64,000 nt of DNA from NCBI GenBank assembly GCA_026419785.1, contig JAODTK010005689.1:434001-498000 (forward strand). The letters are read 5' to 3'. This document shows, piece by piece, positions 22,976-33,475 of the stretch. Every line of letters starts with the position of its first letter. The first letter of the stretch is position 1. Source of the DNA: Sclerodactyla briareus. Its lineage: Eukaryota > Echinodermata > Holothuroidea > Dendrochirotida > Sclerodactylidae. The translations under genes were made by a program, and so were the position numbers. Below the pieces are notes generated by a model. That model saw only the letters and a program-made list of their open reading frames with translations. It ran no database searches and was not told where the DNA came from.

Positions 22976-23041
22976 CTGTGAGGCTAGGCCAAGGGAGAGC
23001 AACCAGTGGGCCCTGCCCATCCGTTTGACATCGGAATTGCT
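22976..23041 (-). CDS. putative internal exon, product unknown
   Basis: A strong acceptor (gttttcttcctactttgtag) and donor (CCTCACAG|gtatat) flank 66 bp, phase 0-0, encoding 22 residues beginning SNSDVKRMGRAHWLLSLGLA. It follows the exon at 23258-23406 with an intron of about 216 bp and the phases agree. The short exon with few but good signals is typical of a large deuterostome gene. Confidence 0.55.
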
Positions 23042-23257
23042 CTACAAAGTAGGAAGAAAACAAATTTCCCTGTGTGTGAACAAGTGGGGGAGGCGTTGGG
23101 CTGCCCTCCCAGTTGTTTTCGTTGGGAGGTAGGTGTGATTTCAGCAATATGGGCGGTGCTTTGGCAGACAGTTTCTGTAGCCTCCCGCCAACCAACAGCT
23201 ACGCTCCGGTCAGAATAGTATGGCGGCGAGGAAAGACCCTATACACCTTCAACTTAC

Positions 23258-23406
23258 CTGTCCAAATGGAATGCCGCTATTTCCGCCAGGTGCTCTCAAT
23301 ATAGCGAAGTAGTAATGATCAGGAAGAGTCTCCATACTCCCTGGGGGACTGGTTGAGGTGGAGGGAGGAAGATATCGACCAAGTTCACTGATAAGACTAG
23401 TCCATA
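23258..23406 (-). CDS. putative internal exon, product unknown
   Basis: This exon begins after ggctactcag and ends at a perfect donor, GGACAG|gtaagt. Its 149 bp start by completing a codon begun in the previous exon (phase 1) and end in phase 0. The peptide reads WTSLISELGRYLPPSTSTSP, then PGSMETLPDHYYFAIL, then RAPGGNSGIPFGQ. Both neighbours (24479-24554 upstream, 22976-23041 downstream) fit in phase. I recognise no domain. Confidence 0.6.
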
Positions 23407-24284
23407 CTGAGTAGCCAAACAGATCCCTCAAACAATTACAATTGAAAGTACGGAGAAATATGCTCAGGTCAGACGAATTTACTATCAGAAAAAAGGCGAA
23501 GACGGAAGAAAGTAGGAGTGGTATCAAGCGACACATTATACCAAATATTCCGGGTTCGAAATCCAGATTCATGAACGTTTTCCCTAGGTGGCTGTATATG
23601 CAGTTGCGAATGGACAGTGGGTTTTCTGGGTGGTGGGGTTTGTACGGGATATTTGCAATAAGTATGGCTGAGATTTTTTATGATGCTTTATATATGAGTA
23701 GAAGAATCTAAAGCAATTTTCTGCCTTACAGGGAGCCATTGAAGCCTGTAGAGCAGTGGCGTGATATGTTCAATGACAAGGAATAACAGAGAATAAGGCG
23801 AGCTTGAGATACGGGTTTAACAACAGATTACCGACGTTGATGGTAGGATGCCAAGAAGACTACTAAAGTGTGACGAGAAGTAGATAAATCTGTCTCCAGC
23901 ATTCAGCACAAGCCATATTGATGGCACCATGATTAAATGTTGGTGTAATGCTCCATCTTACTCCCAAGCACTGCACGATCAGGAGGGTCGAATGTCAGAT
24001 AGAGCTGGTGTATCAGCTAGATGACGGACTGGATACCGGGGGGGGGCTGCAATAATATCTTGAAAAGGGGCACTGAGCAGGATAAATGCAATAGGCCCTA
24101 TGACAGATCCCTGAGGGAACCACCACAATCAAGAATGGTAGAGTCTTATTCAGTAGAGAGTACCAGCACCAGAATGCTGTTTTATGGCAGCTTTATAATA
24201 TTATGAACTATTCGATTTGGTTTGATTTTATTTGAATTAGAGCGCATCTAGAAAAATGGTGGTCTATTGGGCCGTGATATCGAT

Positions 24285-24355
24285 CGTATAGTGAGGAGCA
24301 CGGCGATAAACTAGCCTCTCTTCTCAGACTAGTGCTCGGATGATATCTCCTCGCA
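24285..24355 (+). repeat. dispersed repeat R3, short copy 2
   Basis: The stretch gaggagcacggcgataaact...ctcttctcagactagtgctc...gatgatatc matches the first half of the copies at 11.7 and 60.4 kb. Confidence 0.45.
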
Positions 24356-24478
24356 AAAAATTCGGGTGAGACAAGTAAGAAAGGTGCTATGTGGCAAAAT
24401 GATAAGTGGTGTGAGTTTGACTTGCATCATATCACGACTGTGCTATCGGTCACATGACTTAAACACGACGTTACTTAC

Positions 24479-24554
24479 CGCCGGGTTTAATGTGGCTAAC
24501 CCCATCCTTCAAACGACACACTATTTTAACCTGCCGTACCACCGGGACTTGTGC
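24479..24554 (-). CDS. putative internal exon, product unknown
   Basis: A strong pyrimidine tract and acceptor (tgtctttctctacgctctag) and donor (CCGGCG|gtaagtaa) bound 76 bp, phase 0 to 1. The peptide reads AQVPVVRQVKIVCRLKDG followed by VSHIKPG. The leftover G joins TA of the next exon (23258-23406) as a valine codon, keeping the frame. The upstream exon at 31302-31366 ends in phase 0, as required. Confidence 0.6.
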
Positions 24555-24639
24555 CTAGAGCGTAGAGAAAGACAACAAAACCAAGAATTAAAAGGTGTCG
24601 AAGTCAACAACTTCCCTTTATTATTTTTTTTTGAATTAA

Positions 24640-24765
24640 GTTATTAGTTAAGTAATTATTTAATTTAATTTATTTTATGTTTTATTTATTTATTTCAATT
24701 TTTATTTATTTATTTTTCATATTTAGTTTATTTTCTATTTCATTTTTATTTATTATTTATTAATC
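24640..24765. repeat. (TTTA)n-type AT-rich tract
   Basis: Imperfect tttatttatt and taatttaatt repeats on the acceptor side of the exon at 24479-24554. Confidence 0.85.
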
Positions 24766-25090
24766 AGGGGATTTAGGGAAGTGCAAAATAGCGCTATATA
24801 ATAACGGCGCTAGCGACCCAAAAGAAGAATACATAATATAATGGCAAAATGCAGAATCGAAACTATTAGCACCGCTTTGTACATTTGGACAAATCCTCCA
24901 TTATTTTGTAGATTTGATAGAAAGTTATTATGGCCTGGGGACAGAGGGTAATTCGTTGTTTCAGGGACTTGTGCTATTGACTGTGAATATGAGATTACAA
25001 CCGATTATTCGGGAACTCGGCAAGTCGTTGTTCAGTTGTTAGAGTCTTAGCCACAAACGCGATCACGAATTTGCAAAAAAAACAACAACC

Positions 25091-25710
25091 AGTCAATTGC
25101 CTAAATCAAAGACGAATCGTCGTCTCGAACAAGTCGTTTGCATGACGTCACGTAGCTGGTTTGAAAGCAGTTCGGTCTGAGTTCAACTTAATTATACGTC
25201 CGCAACATTGTATGTGTTCAGGGATATTATGGTTTTGGGCGTGTATCCGCCGCCACCGGAAACCTTTAGGGCGTTAGCGCAATACTTCTTTAACGCTTTA
25301 TTCCGATTGTCGGATGAAAATTGGTACAATGGTGCGCGTCTAGTGGAATCGATGAGCTCGAAAAGTGGGTAGCATGCATGTCTGCTTGCCCTTATTTTGT
25401 GGGTTCATGCGAAAAAATAAGGAGTGTAAGTCCGATTCACACGAAAACTTGGTGGGTGGGGACAAACGTTCGGCCGGGGGGGGGCGGGGGTCCCGGAATA
25501 AACATTGACTGTGATTTCAGGTCACAGATGTCGAATTTGTTGTGTTTCACGATTTTCCCAACTTCGTCGGATTTGAACAAAACTCGGTGGATGTGGACTG
25601 TGTTAGTCCTGAAGACATGAAGGTCATTCAAGGTCACAGGAGGTCAGGTTTGCATAGATCATGCGATTTTTCTAACTTTGTCGCATAAAAAAAAAAAAAA
25701 AAAAAAAAAA
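25091..25710 (-). repeat. tandem duplication unit 1
   Basis: Starts agtcaattgcctaaatcaaa and ends at a 24-base A-run after ttgtcgcat. The first 170 bp and last 145 bp are nearly identical to unit 2 (25712-26294), while the middle diverges markedly. Read in reverse it contains the GC-rich/hairpin repeat end (25205-25290) and one TGACCT unit (25500-25685). Confidence 0.8.
25621..25646. promoter_or_regulatory. triple AGGTCA direct repeat, 4-bp spacers
   Basis: AGGTCA occurs at 25621, 25631 and 25641, each separated by four bases. Two AGGTCA half-sites with a 4-bp spacer (DR4) are the classical binding site for thyroid-receptor/LXR-type heterodimers with RXR. The same triple occurs in the second duplication unit at 26210-26235. 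This is a sequence match only; function is untested. Confidence 0.35.
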
Positions 25711-25711
25711 C

Positions 25712-26294
25712 AGTCAATTGCCTAAATCAAAGACGAATCGTCGTCTCGAACAAGTCGTTTGCATGACGTCACGTAGCTGGTTTGAAAGCAGTTCGGTCTG
25801 AGTTCAACTTAATTATACGTCCGCAACACTTTTAAGTGTTCAGGGATATTATGGTTTTGGGCGTGTATCCGCCGCCACCGGAAACCTTTAGGGCGTTAGC
25901 GCAATAACTTCTTAACGCTTTATCGATTTGTCGGGCTGAAACTTGGTAAACAGGTGAGCAGAGTGGAATCTAATGAGCTCAGAAGTGGTATCACGCATGT
26001 CTGTGCCCTCATTTTGGGGTGCTGTGCAAATACGGAAGTAAGTCGATCAACGAAACTTGGTGGGGGACAAACTTGGTCCCGATACCGAATAACATGACTG
26101 TGATTTCAAGGTCACCAGATGTCGAATTTGTGTTTTTTACGATTTTCCAACTTCGTCGGATTTGAACAAAACTCGGTGGATGTGGACTGTGTTAGTCCTG
26201 AAGACATGAAGGTCATTCAAGGTCACAGGAGGTCAGGTTTGCATAGATCATGCGATTTTTCTAACTTTGTCGCATAAAAAAAAAAAAAAAAAAA
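25712..26294 (-). repeat. tandem duplication unit 2
   Basis: Second copy of 25091-25710, about 40 bp shorter because of many small deletions in its middle third, again ending at an A-run (26276-26294) after ttgtcgcat. Confidence 0.8.
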
Positions 26295-26379
26295 CTCGGG
26301 GAATGTGGACTACAGTCTGTCCTGAACAACAGGTAGGACATTTCAAAGCCATAGACGTCGGCGGTTTACCCGCCAGCAC

Positions 26380-26695
26380 GTGCCTTGTTAGAAATGATAT
26401 ATACTCAAGTGCAAGGGGATGGAATTACTGTTTCACAAGTCATGTGGAAATGCAACAAAATAACGAAATGTCTTGGAAGGATTGCCGCGGTATCTTGTAT
26501 TTGCCGTCGCGGTCGATTGTATGTCGTCAATTGGTTGGTTGGGCGCAGTTTGTTGGGGGGTACAAATGAATAGCAAAATCAGTGTGAACCTACGTCGAAG
26601 ATATAATATACTTTCGAAGTGGACAGGGCTCGAAGTACTGTCTCAAAAGGCCCAGAGCATTACAATTTATGACGAGAATGCCCCTTTAATAATTT
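26380..26695 (+). mobile_element. MITE-like fragment
   Basis: The right edge, gacgagaatgcccctttaat at about 26671-26690, is the GACGA...CCCCTTTAA terminal motif of the family seen at 19.95 and 11.18 kb. The left end is not recognised. Confidence 0.35.
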
Positions 26696-27239
26696 TTGCT
26701 GGCTGATATAATAAAATGAAGAACAATAAATAACGTTTGTACCTATGGTACAGGCCTTGTTGTAAACCTTTTTGCGCGATAAGAGTTCGAAGGGCATGTG
26801 TATCGGTACCGAAATAGTGCTCTATTCGACATGTCGGCTGTTAGAGAATTTGACCAAAAACGGTGTTGATGTGTATTCTTGACACCGATTAGGCTTAGGA
26901 CTATGGAAAATTAGTGTCGACGAAACAGCGGTTTATTCCACCGAGCGCCCTGGGGTGAAGTCTGGACAAAACCATCGCCCTTCCTGGAAATCAATAGAGA
27001 TCAAACCTCCTCCGGCGATAAGCCATTCCATGCAGACTTTCCGGGAATTTGTAATTGGGTGTGGAAGTTATGATAAGCGTTTTCGAAAATGGGTTTGCGG
27101 GCTGTTCTCGTCATTATTCCTACGTCGCAATTAAAGAGGCCATGTCTCACAATTTTGTATTGCTGCATGGGATACGGGAAAATACTTTCAAGTTACACAG
27201 TAGATTTATGTTCATTTTGAACTTCAACCAACTGCAACC

Positions 27240-27308
27240 CAAGTAGTGACGTCATGCGAAATGACGGCGACGGTAATTGCACTTCAAGACGATAATCCAT
27301 CTTTGAGA
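27240..27308 (-). mobile_element. MITE fragment with TGACGTCA core
   Basis: TGACGTCA at 27247-27254 followed by tgcgaaatgacggcga and gacgataatccatctttga reproduces one end of the 7807-8056 copy at the same internal distance. The other end is missing or too diverged. Confidence 0.55.
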
Positions 27309-27309
27309 T

Positions 27310-28560
27310 AGAAAATAAATAAGTCTGTCATTGAAGTTTAGAGAGGGCGTGGCCTCTATTGGTATTACGAAAAACACGGGAATTTGTTCCGCAATACAAA
27401 TAAAGGTAAAACTATTTGTCATATCGATAGACCTTCTAAAAGTCGATTTGTCTTTTTCTCAGGCTATGCTAGTTAGTGATTCCGTGAGTATGTTACATTG
27501 TGACTGATTCTTAGACGGTTCCATGTTTTTTCAATATTTGAAGAAAAAAAATCTTAATTTCTCTATAACGGTATGAGCAGATGGGATTACGTTTAGGTAT
27601 TTTTGTGTCACTCAACATCAGTGAATTTTTTCTAAGGCATTCCCTCCTGAACATCAAGAAAAAATGCGTGTGATGAACATTTGTGTTTTGCTGAATGGAC
27701 TTTGATTATAGAAGTGAGATGTTAGGGAGCACGCTCTCACTCCATCATGACATGCATGCCACTATTTCATATTTGCACCTTCCTCCAACCCAGCAATGAC
27801 AGGTAGTTTTGATGAAGACACAGCGAATAGGTCTTTCCTAAGGTAACGTTACCCTAGCGTCATGTATTTAATCACCCATATAATTCGCCATTGACCAACC
27901 CGCAATGAAGGCCTTAAATTCTGGTTCCGAAACTCTGGATCTTAAACCAAACTTGGAAGCAGCATATATACTTCCTATGCACTGTGATTGCTGATCTGTC
28001 CAGCATTGTTTCCTGTCACGGCGCGAATGAATGAATACAACTATGTGGCCAAGATGGTTAGCGCTGATGGCCTTACCTATACCAGGCCGTAATCGTAATT
28101 AGCGTTTTCGACAATCATGAATTGTTCACACACAATCAGTCAGTGCCTGCAGTGGTTGATACCAATAATCGGTTCTCTTGTCGCCCACAGGCGTTTACCG
28201 GGAGGTGTGGCATATATTGTATATTGATTAGTATTAGAGTTGAAAATCATTCCAACACTTGCTTATGCAATGTATTCAATTCATAAAAACGATAGGCGTT
28301 AATAATTATATTCTGACTGAATTAACTTCATACCAGTTACATATAGGTCCATAATATAAAGAGGGTATTTGTATATGTTTATTATTTTATTTAAATCATG
28401 TTTTCTCCAGTTTTTTTACGTATTCTATAACTTCCTATTCATTCCTAGCCATCTTCTCAATTTATATTTACTCTCAGTTAACACGAAGTTGACACTGCAT
28501 GGAAAAGCTTCCACTCTGCCCCCCCCCCCTCACCCCTCGCAGTATTCGCATATAACCATG
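27310..28560. other. no gene seen
   Basis: Around 28040-28110 a tRNA-like gtggccaagatggttagcgc could be a further SINE head, but no B-box is evident. A C-run occurs at about 28520-28530. Confidence 0.35.
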
Positions 28561-28614
28561 TAAAACGTTTGATTTGATTTGATTTGATTTTACGGGTTTC
28601 AGGCACCCAGTGAG

Positions 28615-28850
28615 GCCCATCCTGCAGAGTGGTCGACACAGTTGGTAGAGCGGGGTTCGATTCCCGGTCGGGTCATACCATATACTTTAAAATGGTACCT
28701 GTTGCATTCTCGCTGGACGCTCAGCACAAGGGATTGGTGCAGGGACAAACGAGGGGTAGGCAATTTACAAGTTGCCGTCTGCGCGTGATTCCCCCACCCG
28801 CACATTAAGGTACCGCCAAAGAGGCATTGCCTTGTTCCGTGTACCTTTAA
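28615..28850 (+). mobile_element. tRNA-derived SINE, family S, copy 1
   Basis: A tRNA-like head has an A-box-like gttggtagagcgg and a perfect B-box GGTTCGATTCC at 28654-28664. They sit unusually close together, so the anticodon region is deleted. The body (gggtcatacca, aaatggtac, tcgctggacgctcagcac, aaacgaggggtaggcaa, ttgccgtctgc) recurs in order in copy 2 at 41.4 kb. A (TTGAT)n tract precedes it at 28568-28591. Confidence 0.7.
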
Positions 28851-29119
28851 ATCAAGAAACTCGGAATGTGTGCTTGCAAAGCTTCATTGATATCACTCAT
28901 TCTGACTATCTGTCATTCTTCCGCCACATACTAAATGAGGGGCCCTAGTTCCACAACGGACTTTATTTGGGATCGAATTTGTAGCCGGAACGGCCAAACC
29001 AGGGGGAGGAAATGATACATATGCAAAATTTGGATAGGGACTGAAGAGAGAAGACGATCATTTCTGATGGGAGGACTCACAGGACCTAAGAGACACTGTA
29101 CCCCACACACGTGTTGATA

Positions 29120-29345
29120 TAATGATGTATAATGGGCGATATCGTCCTGTCACAACTAGCGAAAGTTGGGGGCGGCGGCGTTGTATACGTCACAAGAACT
29201 CGCTGGATTACGATTATCGTCCACAATAATAATATCGACATATCGCGGTATGTACGTCATAGGGTCGATACGTCATACAAACGACATCGTCCATTTTTCG
29301 CTGGAGGTGAGGCACGGTATTGCCCCTTGAACGTCATCTATATTT
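29120..29345 (+). mobile_element. possible MITE-like fragment
   Basis: The right edge, ggcacggtattgccccttga, resembles the CCCCTTTAA edge of the TGACGTCA family. The interior is rich in cgtca and tatcg words like those copies. A plus-strand frame crosses it but is not a gene. Confidence 0.25.
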
Positions 29346-29404
29346 ACGGTATACTGACAAACAGACCAAGCCGAGATCGACTCTTCCAAAGGCCTATCAG
29401 TCAG

Positions 29405-29710
29405 GTCCCATGAAACATCTCTTCTGGACTACTGTAATGCTCTTCCCACAATACCGTCCGTGAGCAACATTCATCGTCTTCAACTCCACCAGAACAAAGC
29501 TGCCCGTTTACTTATCAGCAACCGACATTCACACCTACAATACCTCTGATACCGGCAGCTTCACTGGGTGTCGCATCCCCCAGCGCATCTGCTCCAAAAC
29601 TCTCACATTAACGTTCAAGGCACTACACAAGGCGGCTTCACAGTACGTGTCTGAAAACTCGACAAATGCTTCAGGAACCACGCATCTACACCTGCGTTGG
29701 CGGATCGACG
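29405..29710 (+). mobile_element. L2/CR1-like LINE, 3' end of ORF2 (degenerate)
   Basis: The plus strand reads SLLDYCNALP, then IHRLQLHQNKAARLLIS and later LHWVSHPP with frame breaks. This is the LDYCNSLL...LQ.VQNAAARLI...LKSLHWLPV signature near the C-terminus of L2-type LINE proteins. Stops and frameshifts show it is dead. Its 3' tail appears to resume at 30060-30146. Confidence 0.75.
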
Positions 29711-30055
29711 TTTTTTTTTTTTTTCTTTGTTTTTTTTTTTTCCGCCATCGCTCGAATTCGGTTATGAAGTTATGAATTTTCAAAGATTAACAAATAATCA
29801 CTGCTAATTTGGCAATTTTGCAAAGTGGCACCATTTGTGAATACGTCCTATCTCCCATTTGGAGAAAATGTTAAAATGTCTTTTCCTTTTGATTGGTATT
29901 TATGACATCACAAAGAGGTTGCCAGTTTGCCGAAATCAGCAAATTATATGAAATTTGAGAAAGCCATATCTTCCCAACCGAACATGCTATATGACCTGGA
30001 AACAAGTGATATTTGAATGATTTTTATTCTCTTAACATTGTAACACCAAGAAGAG
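29711..30055 (-). mobile_element. inferred poly-A retroposed insertion inside the LINE
   Basis: A T-rich tract at 29711-29742 begins right where LINE similarity stops, and LINE 3' tail sequence resumes near 30060. The simplest reading is a minus-strand retrocopy whose poly-A tail is the T-run. I see no identity for the inserted sequence and did not find a target duplication. Confidence 0.3.
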
Positions 30056-30059
30056 TAAT

Positions 30060-30146
30060 AATTTGGCTGGAACTTCCCTTAAGTGTTTCACAGCGCTTTG
30101 TATCTTTTCGAAAAGGCGCTATACAAAAGTCACTATTATTATTATT
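30060..30146 (+). mobile_element. L2/CR1-like LINE 3' tail with (ATT)n
   Basis: cacagcgctttgtatctttt, then aaaggcgctatacaaaagtc, ends in attattattatta, the standard 3' terminus of L2/CR1-type elements. Confidence 0.7.
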
Positions 30147-30149
30147 AGC

Positions 30150-31300
30150 GAAGGTGCGACTCCGAATACTGAACTGTCGTCAGCTGTGAACCGTACATCT
30201 AGCTCTGCGATGCGTAAAGCTAGAATTCCATAGATGCGTATATGAAGGTGAAAACATAATTTCGCGAGGAATATTTGAGCCGAATTCAACTGTATAATAA
30301 TGTATAGAAGCGCCTAAATATCTAGGACCCATTGAATAAGGACGTTAAATGGCTTCATAGGAATATATTTCCATGAAATAAATTTGCCGAGACGCAAATG
30401 ATGTAGATACTTCTCATGTTTGTGCTTGCGTCGTGAATGCCGCTATTCGTTTTCTCGAGTCCCATCCCATATCCGTATATATATGGAATCCTACTAGCCT
30501 AAGATAGTGTCTCTGTGGAGTAGGCCTATAACCTCAACGTGAAGCAGGACTTTTCCCACCCTTAGAGTGTGCGATATTGAGTACATCGCTCAATAGGGGC
30601 ACGAACCCACAACCTCTCAATTATAAATTGAGGGCCTAATTGGACGCCGATTGGCCAAACACGCTCACAAGACCCACAGTGACCGTGTGTGGCGCGTAAC
30701 AAATGTCAATTGATCAATTGCATGGTGGGGGTAATAATTAGCCTAATTTGTGATAGCTCAACAAACGTCGGATCTACCCAGGAAGTTTGCTAATAAGCTG
30801 TTAAATTAAACTTTAGGATACACATAGGACTAACTTGGCAAAAACATCAGTCTGTGTTACATTTGTATATAGGAAGATTTTGGCAAGAGCGTTCACAGCA
30901 ATTTCTGCCAAATCGAGATCTCTACTACCACGGACACGTAGTAGTGGGGCGAATTAATCAGCAGTTATTGTTATCCGTAGTGCGGGCACACGCTTTTCAG
31001 GCACCATGTCACGCACGGGACAGAATGACTTCTGATTAGTTGTTTGTTTTGTAGGATTAGATTCAATGCCAACCGATGTTGAAAGCCCCGTTAAGTCCAA
31101 GCCTCGCCCAAATGCCAGGCTCCATGGCCAAAGTTTAGTAGATGAATTGGCCCTTGCTGACGTCACGACGAAAAACCGTCTCATTGCAATTCGACCATCG
31201 CTACGTATATCGTTCATAGGTGCGACATGCTCTAAAATTTCGAACTGTAATGTGTCGTTTTTTTTCTGTCGGTCCGAGCCCGGGTAGCCTCTGCCTTGTA
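30150..31300. other. intronic or intergenic DNA with tRNA-like and TGACGTCA motifs
   Basis: The reverse complement of about 30590-30675 has a tRNA-like arrangement (tggccaatcggcgtcc, a ctcaa/ttgag stem, gtgggttcgtgcccc), perhaps a SINE head or tRNA relic. TGACGTCA at 31158-31165 lies in gctgacgtcacgacgaaaaa, matching the MITE family core. The long minus-strand frame at 30954-31394 overlaps the exon at 31302-31366 only partly and is otherwise not supported. Confidence 0.35.
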
Positions 31301-31301
31301 C

Positions 31302-31366
31302 CTGAAGCGCCAGATGCAGAAGGAAGTCAGTGTGGAGCTTTTCGTTATGCCCTAACAGAGCCCTCA
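31302..31366 (-). CDS. putative internal exon, product unknown
   Basis: Acceptor tagggtcctgtcag and donor CTTCAG|gtacaa enclose 65 bp, entering in phase 1 and leaving in phase 0. The peptide reads VRALLGHNEKLHTDFLLHLA followed by LQ, an amphipathic leucine-rich helix-like stretch. The next exon in the minus sense (24479-24554) begins in phase 0 as required. A transposon end lies 15 bp upstream of its acceptor edge. Confidence 0.5.
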
Positions 31367-31381
31367 CTGACAGGACCCTAA

Positions 31382-32677
31382 AGGGGCTGTTCACACGTGT
31401 GCGATACGATACGATACGATACGATAAAGTTATCGGAGTCGAGTTAAAAAGTGTTTAGTGCAATAGAAGTGTTAACACCTGTGCGGAGACGATAGATAGA
31501 TATAAATTTATGGGACGTCGAGTTGAAAATATTTCAACTTTATCGTACGATAAAAAGTTATGGATGCGATAAATTGCGCAATGCGTGATAAACTTGCAGC
31601 AATTCTGCAAAGAGTATGGAACGCCAAAACTGGCTCTTGGAAAAGTTTGCATGAAAAGTGGGTTAGTGATAACATCAGGGGTCTTGATGAATGTTCTGGG
31701 TATGACGTATCCGGGGGGGGGGGGGGGGGGGGAAGACATTGGCCAATGAATGAGCTTCTCGGCCATATTTGCCGTCTACACGGGACCTACGAAACATTAT
31801 TTCAGTTCGAATTCATAATGCCCTCCCCATATACGATAGTGGTGTGACCAGTAAGGAATGAGGGAAAAAAGGGGGGGTCCTTTTGCACTGCAGCAGCGAT
31901 ATGTCGTTGGTAGTGAGTGGCCGGTGGTGGGTATTTGTGCCTGTTTGAGAGGTGCAGAGTAGAAGGTTTTTTTTCAGAGGGTCTCGATCCACATCCTGAC
32001 GTATTGACGGAAACTTCACCCTTCTCTCAGAGAAGAAAGATGGTGACATATGAAACGAGGAAGGCTACGGAAATAAGCTATAGGGGGGGGGGGGGTAATG
32101 GCGATTTACCGGCCAAGTTATTATTTCTTGTAGATCAGTGAGGAATGTAGTAAGGTACACAGGTGGAGCCGTAGGCATTGTTTTTACATACTTGTTCTGA
32201 GCCAGAGTACCAAGCTCATTTTCAGCTCAATTGGCTGAATTGACTCAATTGCTGAAGGCTTTCTTGACTACACTCACTTGGCCGTATCATGAGGATACCG
32301 ATGTTAATTATGACTGGGTGTCTAACGAAGGGTAGTCGGGATAGTGAGGTCCCTGTTAAATTCGTGAACGTCATTGAGCTCCTCCACGCTCCTGCAAGTA
32401 CTGAGAAAGACACAAGCTTCGAATTGCTTTGAACTACAATTCTGGTATTCAACAACTCTGCCGACCAGGCTATTTCATTCACACCGCCCGGGAGGCGACA
32501 AAAGGTGAAAACTTGTGCGTCTCTCAACTAAAATCCCACTACTTTCTCCGTTATGTTAGGCGCCGAGACGTCCGTAACATTATCTTCCGACATTTTTATC
32601 GCACAAGTGTGAACACTCCTCCGATAAATTTTAATCGCTCGTACGTATCGTATCGTATCGCACAGTTTGACAGCGCT
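31382..32677. mobile_element. PIF/Harbinger-like element with CGATA-rich ends
   Basis: The left end, AGGGGCTGTTCACACGTGTG, and the reverse complement of the right end, AGCGCTGTCAAACTGTG, form an imperfect inverted repeat. Both continue into (CGATA)n and a shared ttatcggag...gtgttnacac motif. TAA flanks both sides (31379-31381 and 32678-32680), the 3-bp target type of PIF/Harbinger. The 1296-bp body has G-runs at 31711-31732 and 32083-32095 and open frames of uncertain meaning (31560-31700 on +; 32222-32527 on -). I see no intact transposase. Confidence 0.7.
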
Positions 32678-32679
32678 TA

Positions 32680-33350
32680 ATCCCTAACTTAATCCTCAAC
32701 CCTGACAACTGAAGAACCCAACAAATTACGATAGGAACAACTTAGAATTGAGGGACTACACAATACGAACCGGATACCCACCAGACAAACTAGCTGTATA
32801 TTAATTCTGGGACACTGTGATAGGTGGGCTAGTTATTTGTAGGAAGGAGGAAAGTCTCCATGAATGACCCAGGAAGTTATAAAACCACAATCACTCCAGT
32901 CCAGGTGCCCTCTCCTCTCTGGCAAAATAAGGGTGATGCGCTACTCTGGGTATTGTATTGGCACGTCAATTGTTCTAATCATTATTATACCAACATTTTC
33001 TTTACCATACATTTTAATTAGGGCTCCTATACTTTTACTTTGTTTAAAAATTTAGTTCTTCCTTTTCTCGGAGGAATTCATTTTTTTATTTTTCCGAAAA
33101 TTTTTATTTGTTTTCCTAAAAGTTATATCCGTGTTTCTGGAATTGATTATCCTCGCCCGAAAACAACATTTTTCGTGTTCGCAAATTATTTTGGTTTCAA
33201 GAGTTTATTTCAAATAACATGCGTTATCAATTGAACACTGTACTGTAATGGATATAAACCAAAACCATGCTTGTTCATCATTACTTAATTCCATGATCGA
33301 TTCGAAAATTTTTTAAAAAAATTGTAATAAAATCGTAAAAGACAGAATGA
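32680..33350. other. no gene seen
   Basis: AT-rich sequence. The plus-strand frames at 32864-33055 and 33040-33234 are rich in phenylalanine and isoleucine codons from T-runs and lack other support. Confidence 0.4.
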
Positions 33351-33354
33351 ATTG

Positions 33355-33475
33355 AATAAATAAATAAATAAATAAAAAATGAATAAATGAAAATGAATAA
33401 ATGAATTAATAAATGACATAATAGATGAATAATTAGATGAATAAATAAATAAATAAATAACTCAATAAATAAATA
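33355..33475. repeat. (AATA)n-type tetranucleotide tract
   Basis: Imperfect aataaataaataa and aatgaataaatg repeats. Confidence 0.9.

Noticed and set aside
30590..30675. tRNA gene on the minus strand
   Set aside because: The anticodon-like stem and T-arm are suggestive, but the D-arm and acceptor stem could not be completed.
30954..31394. 146-codon minus-strand ORF as a single gene
   Set aside because: Only the part at 31302-31366 has splice borders. The frame runs through an intron donor and into MITE-type sequence.
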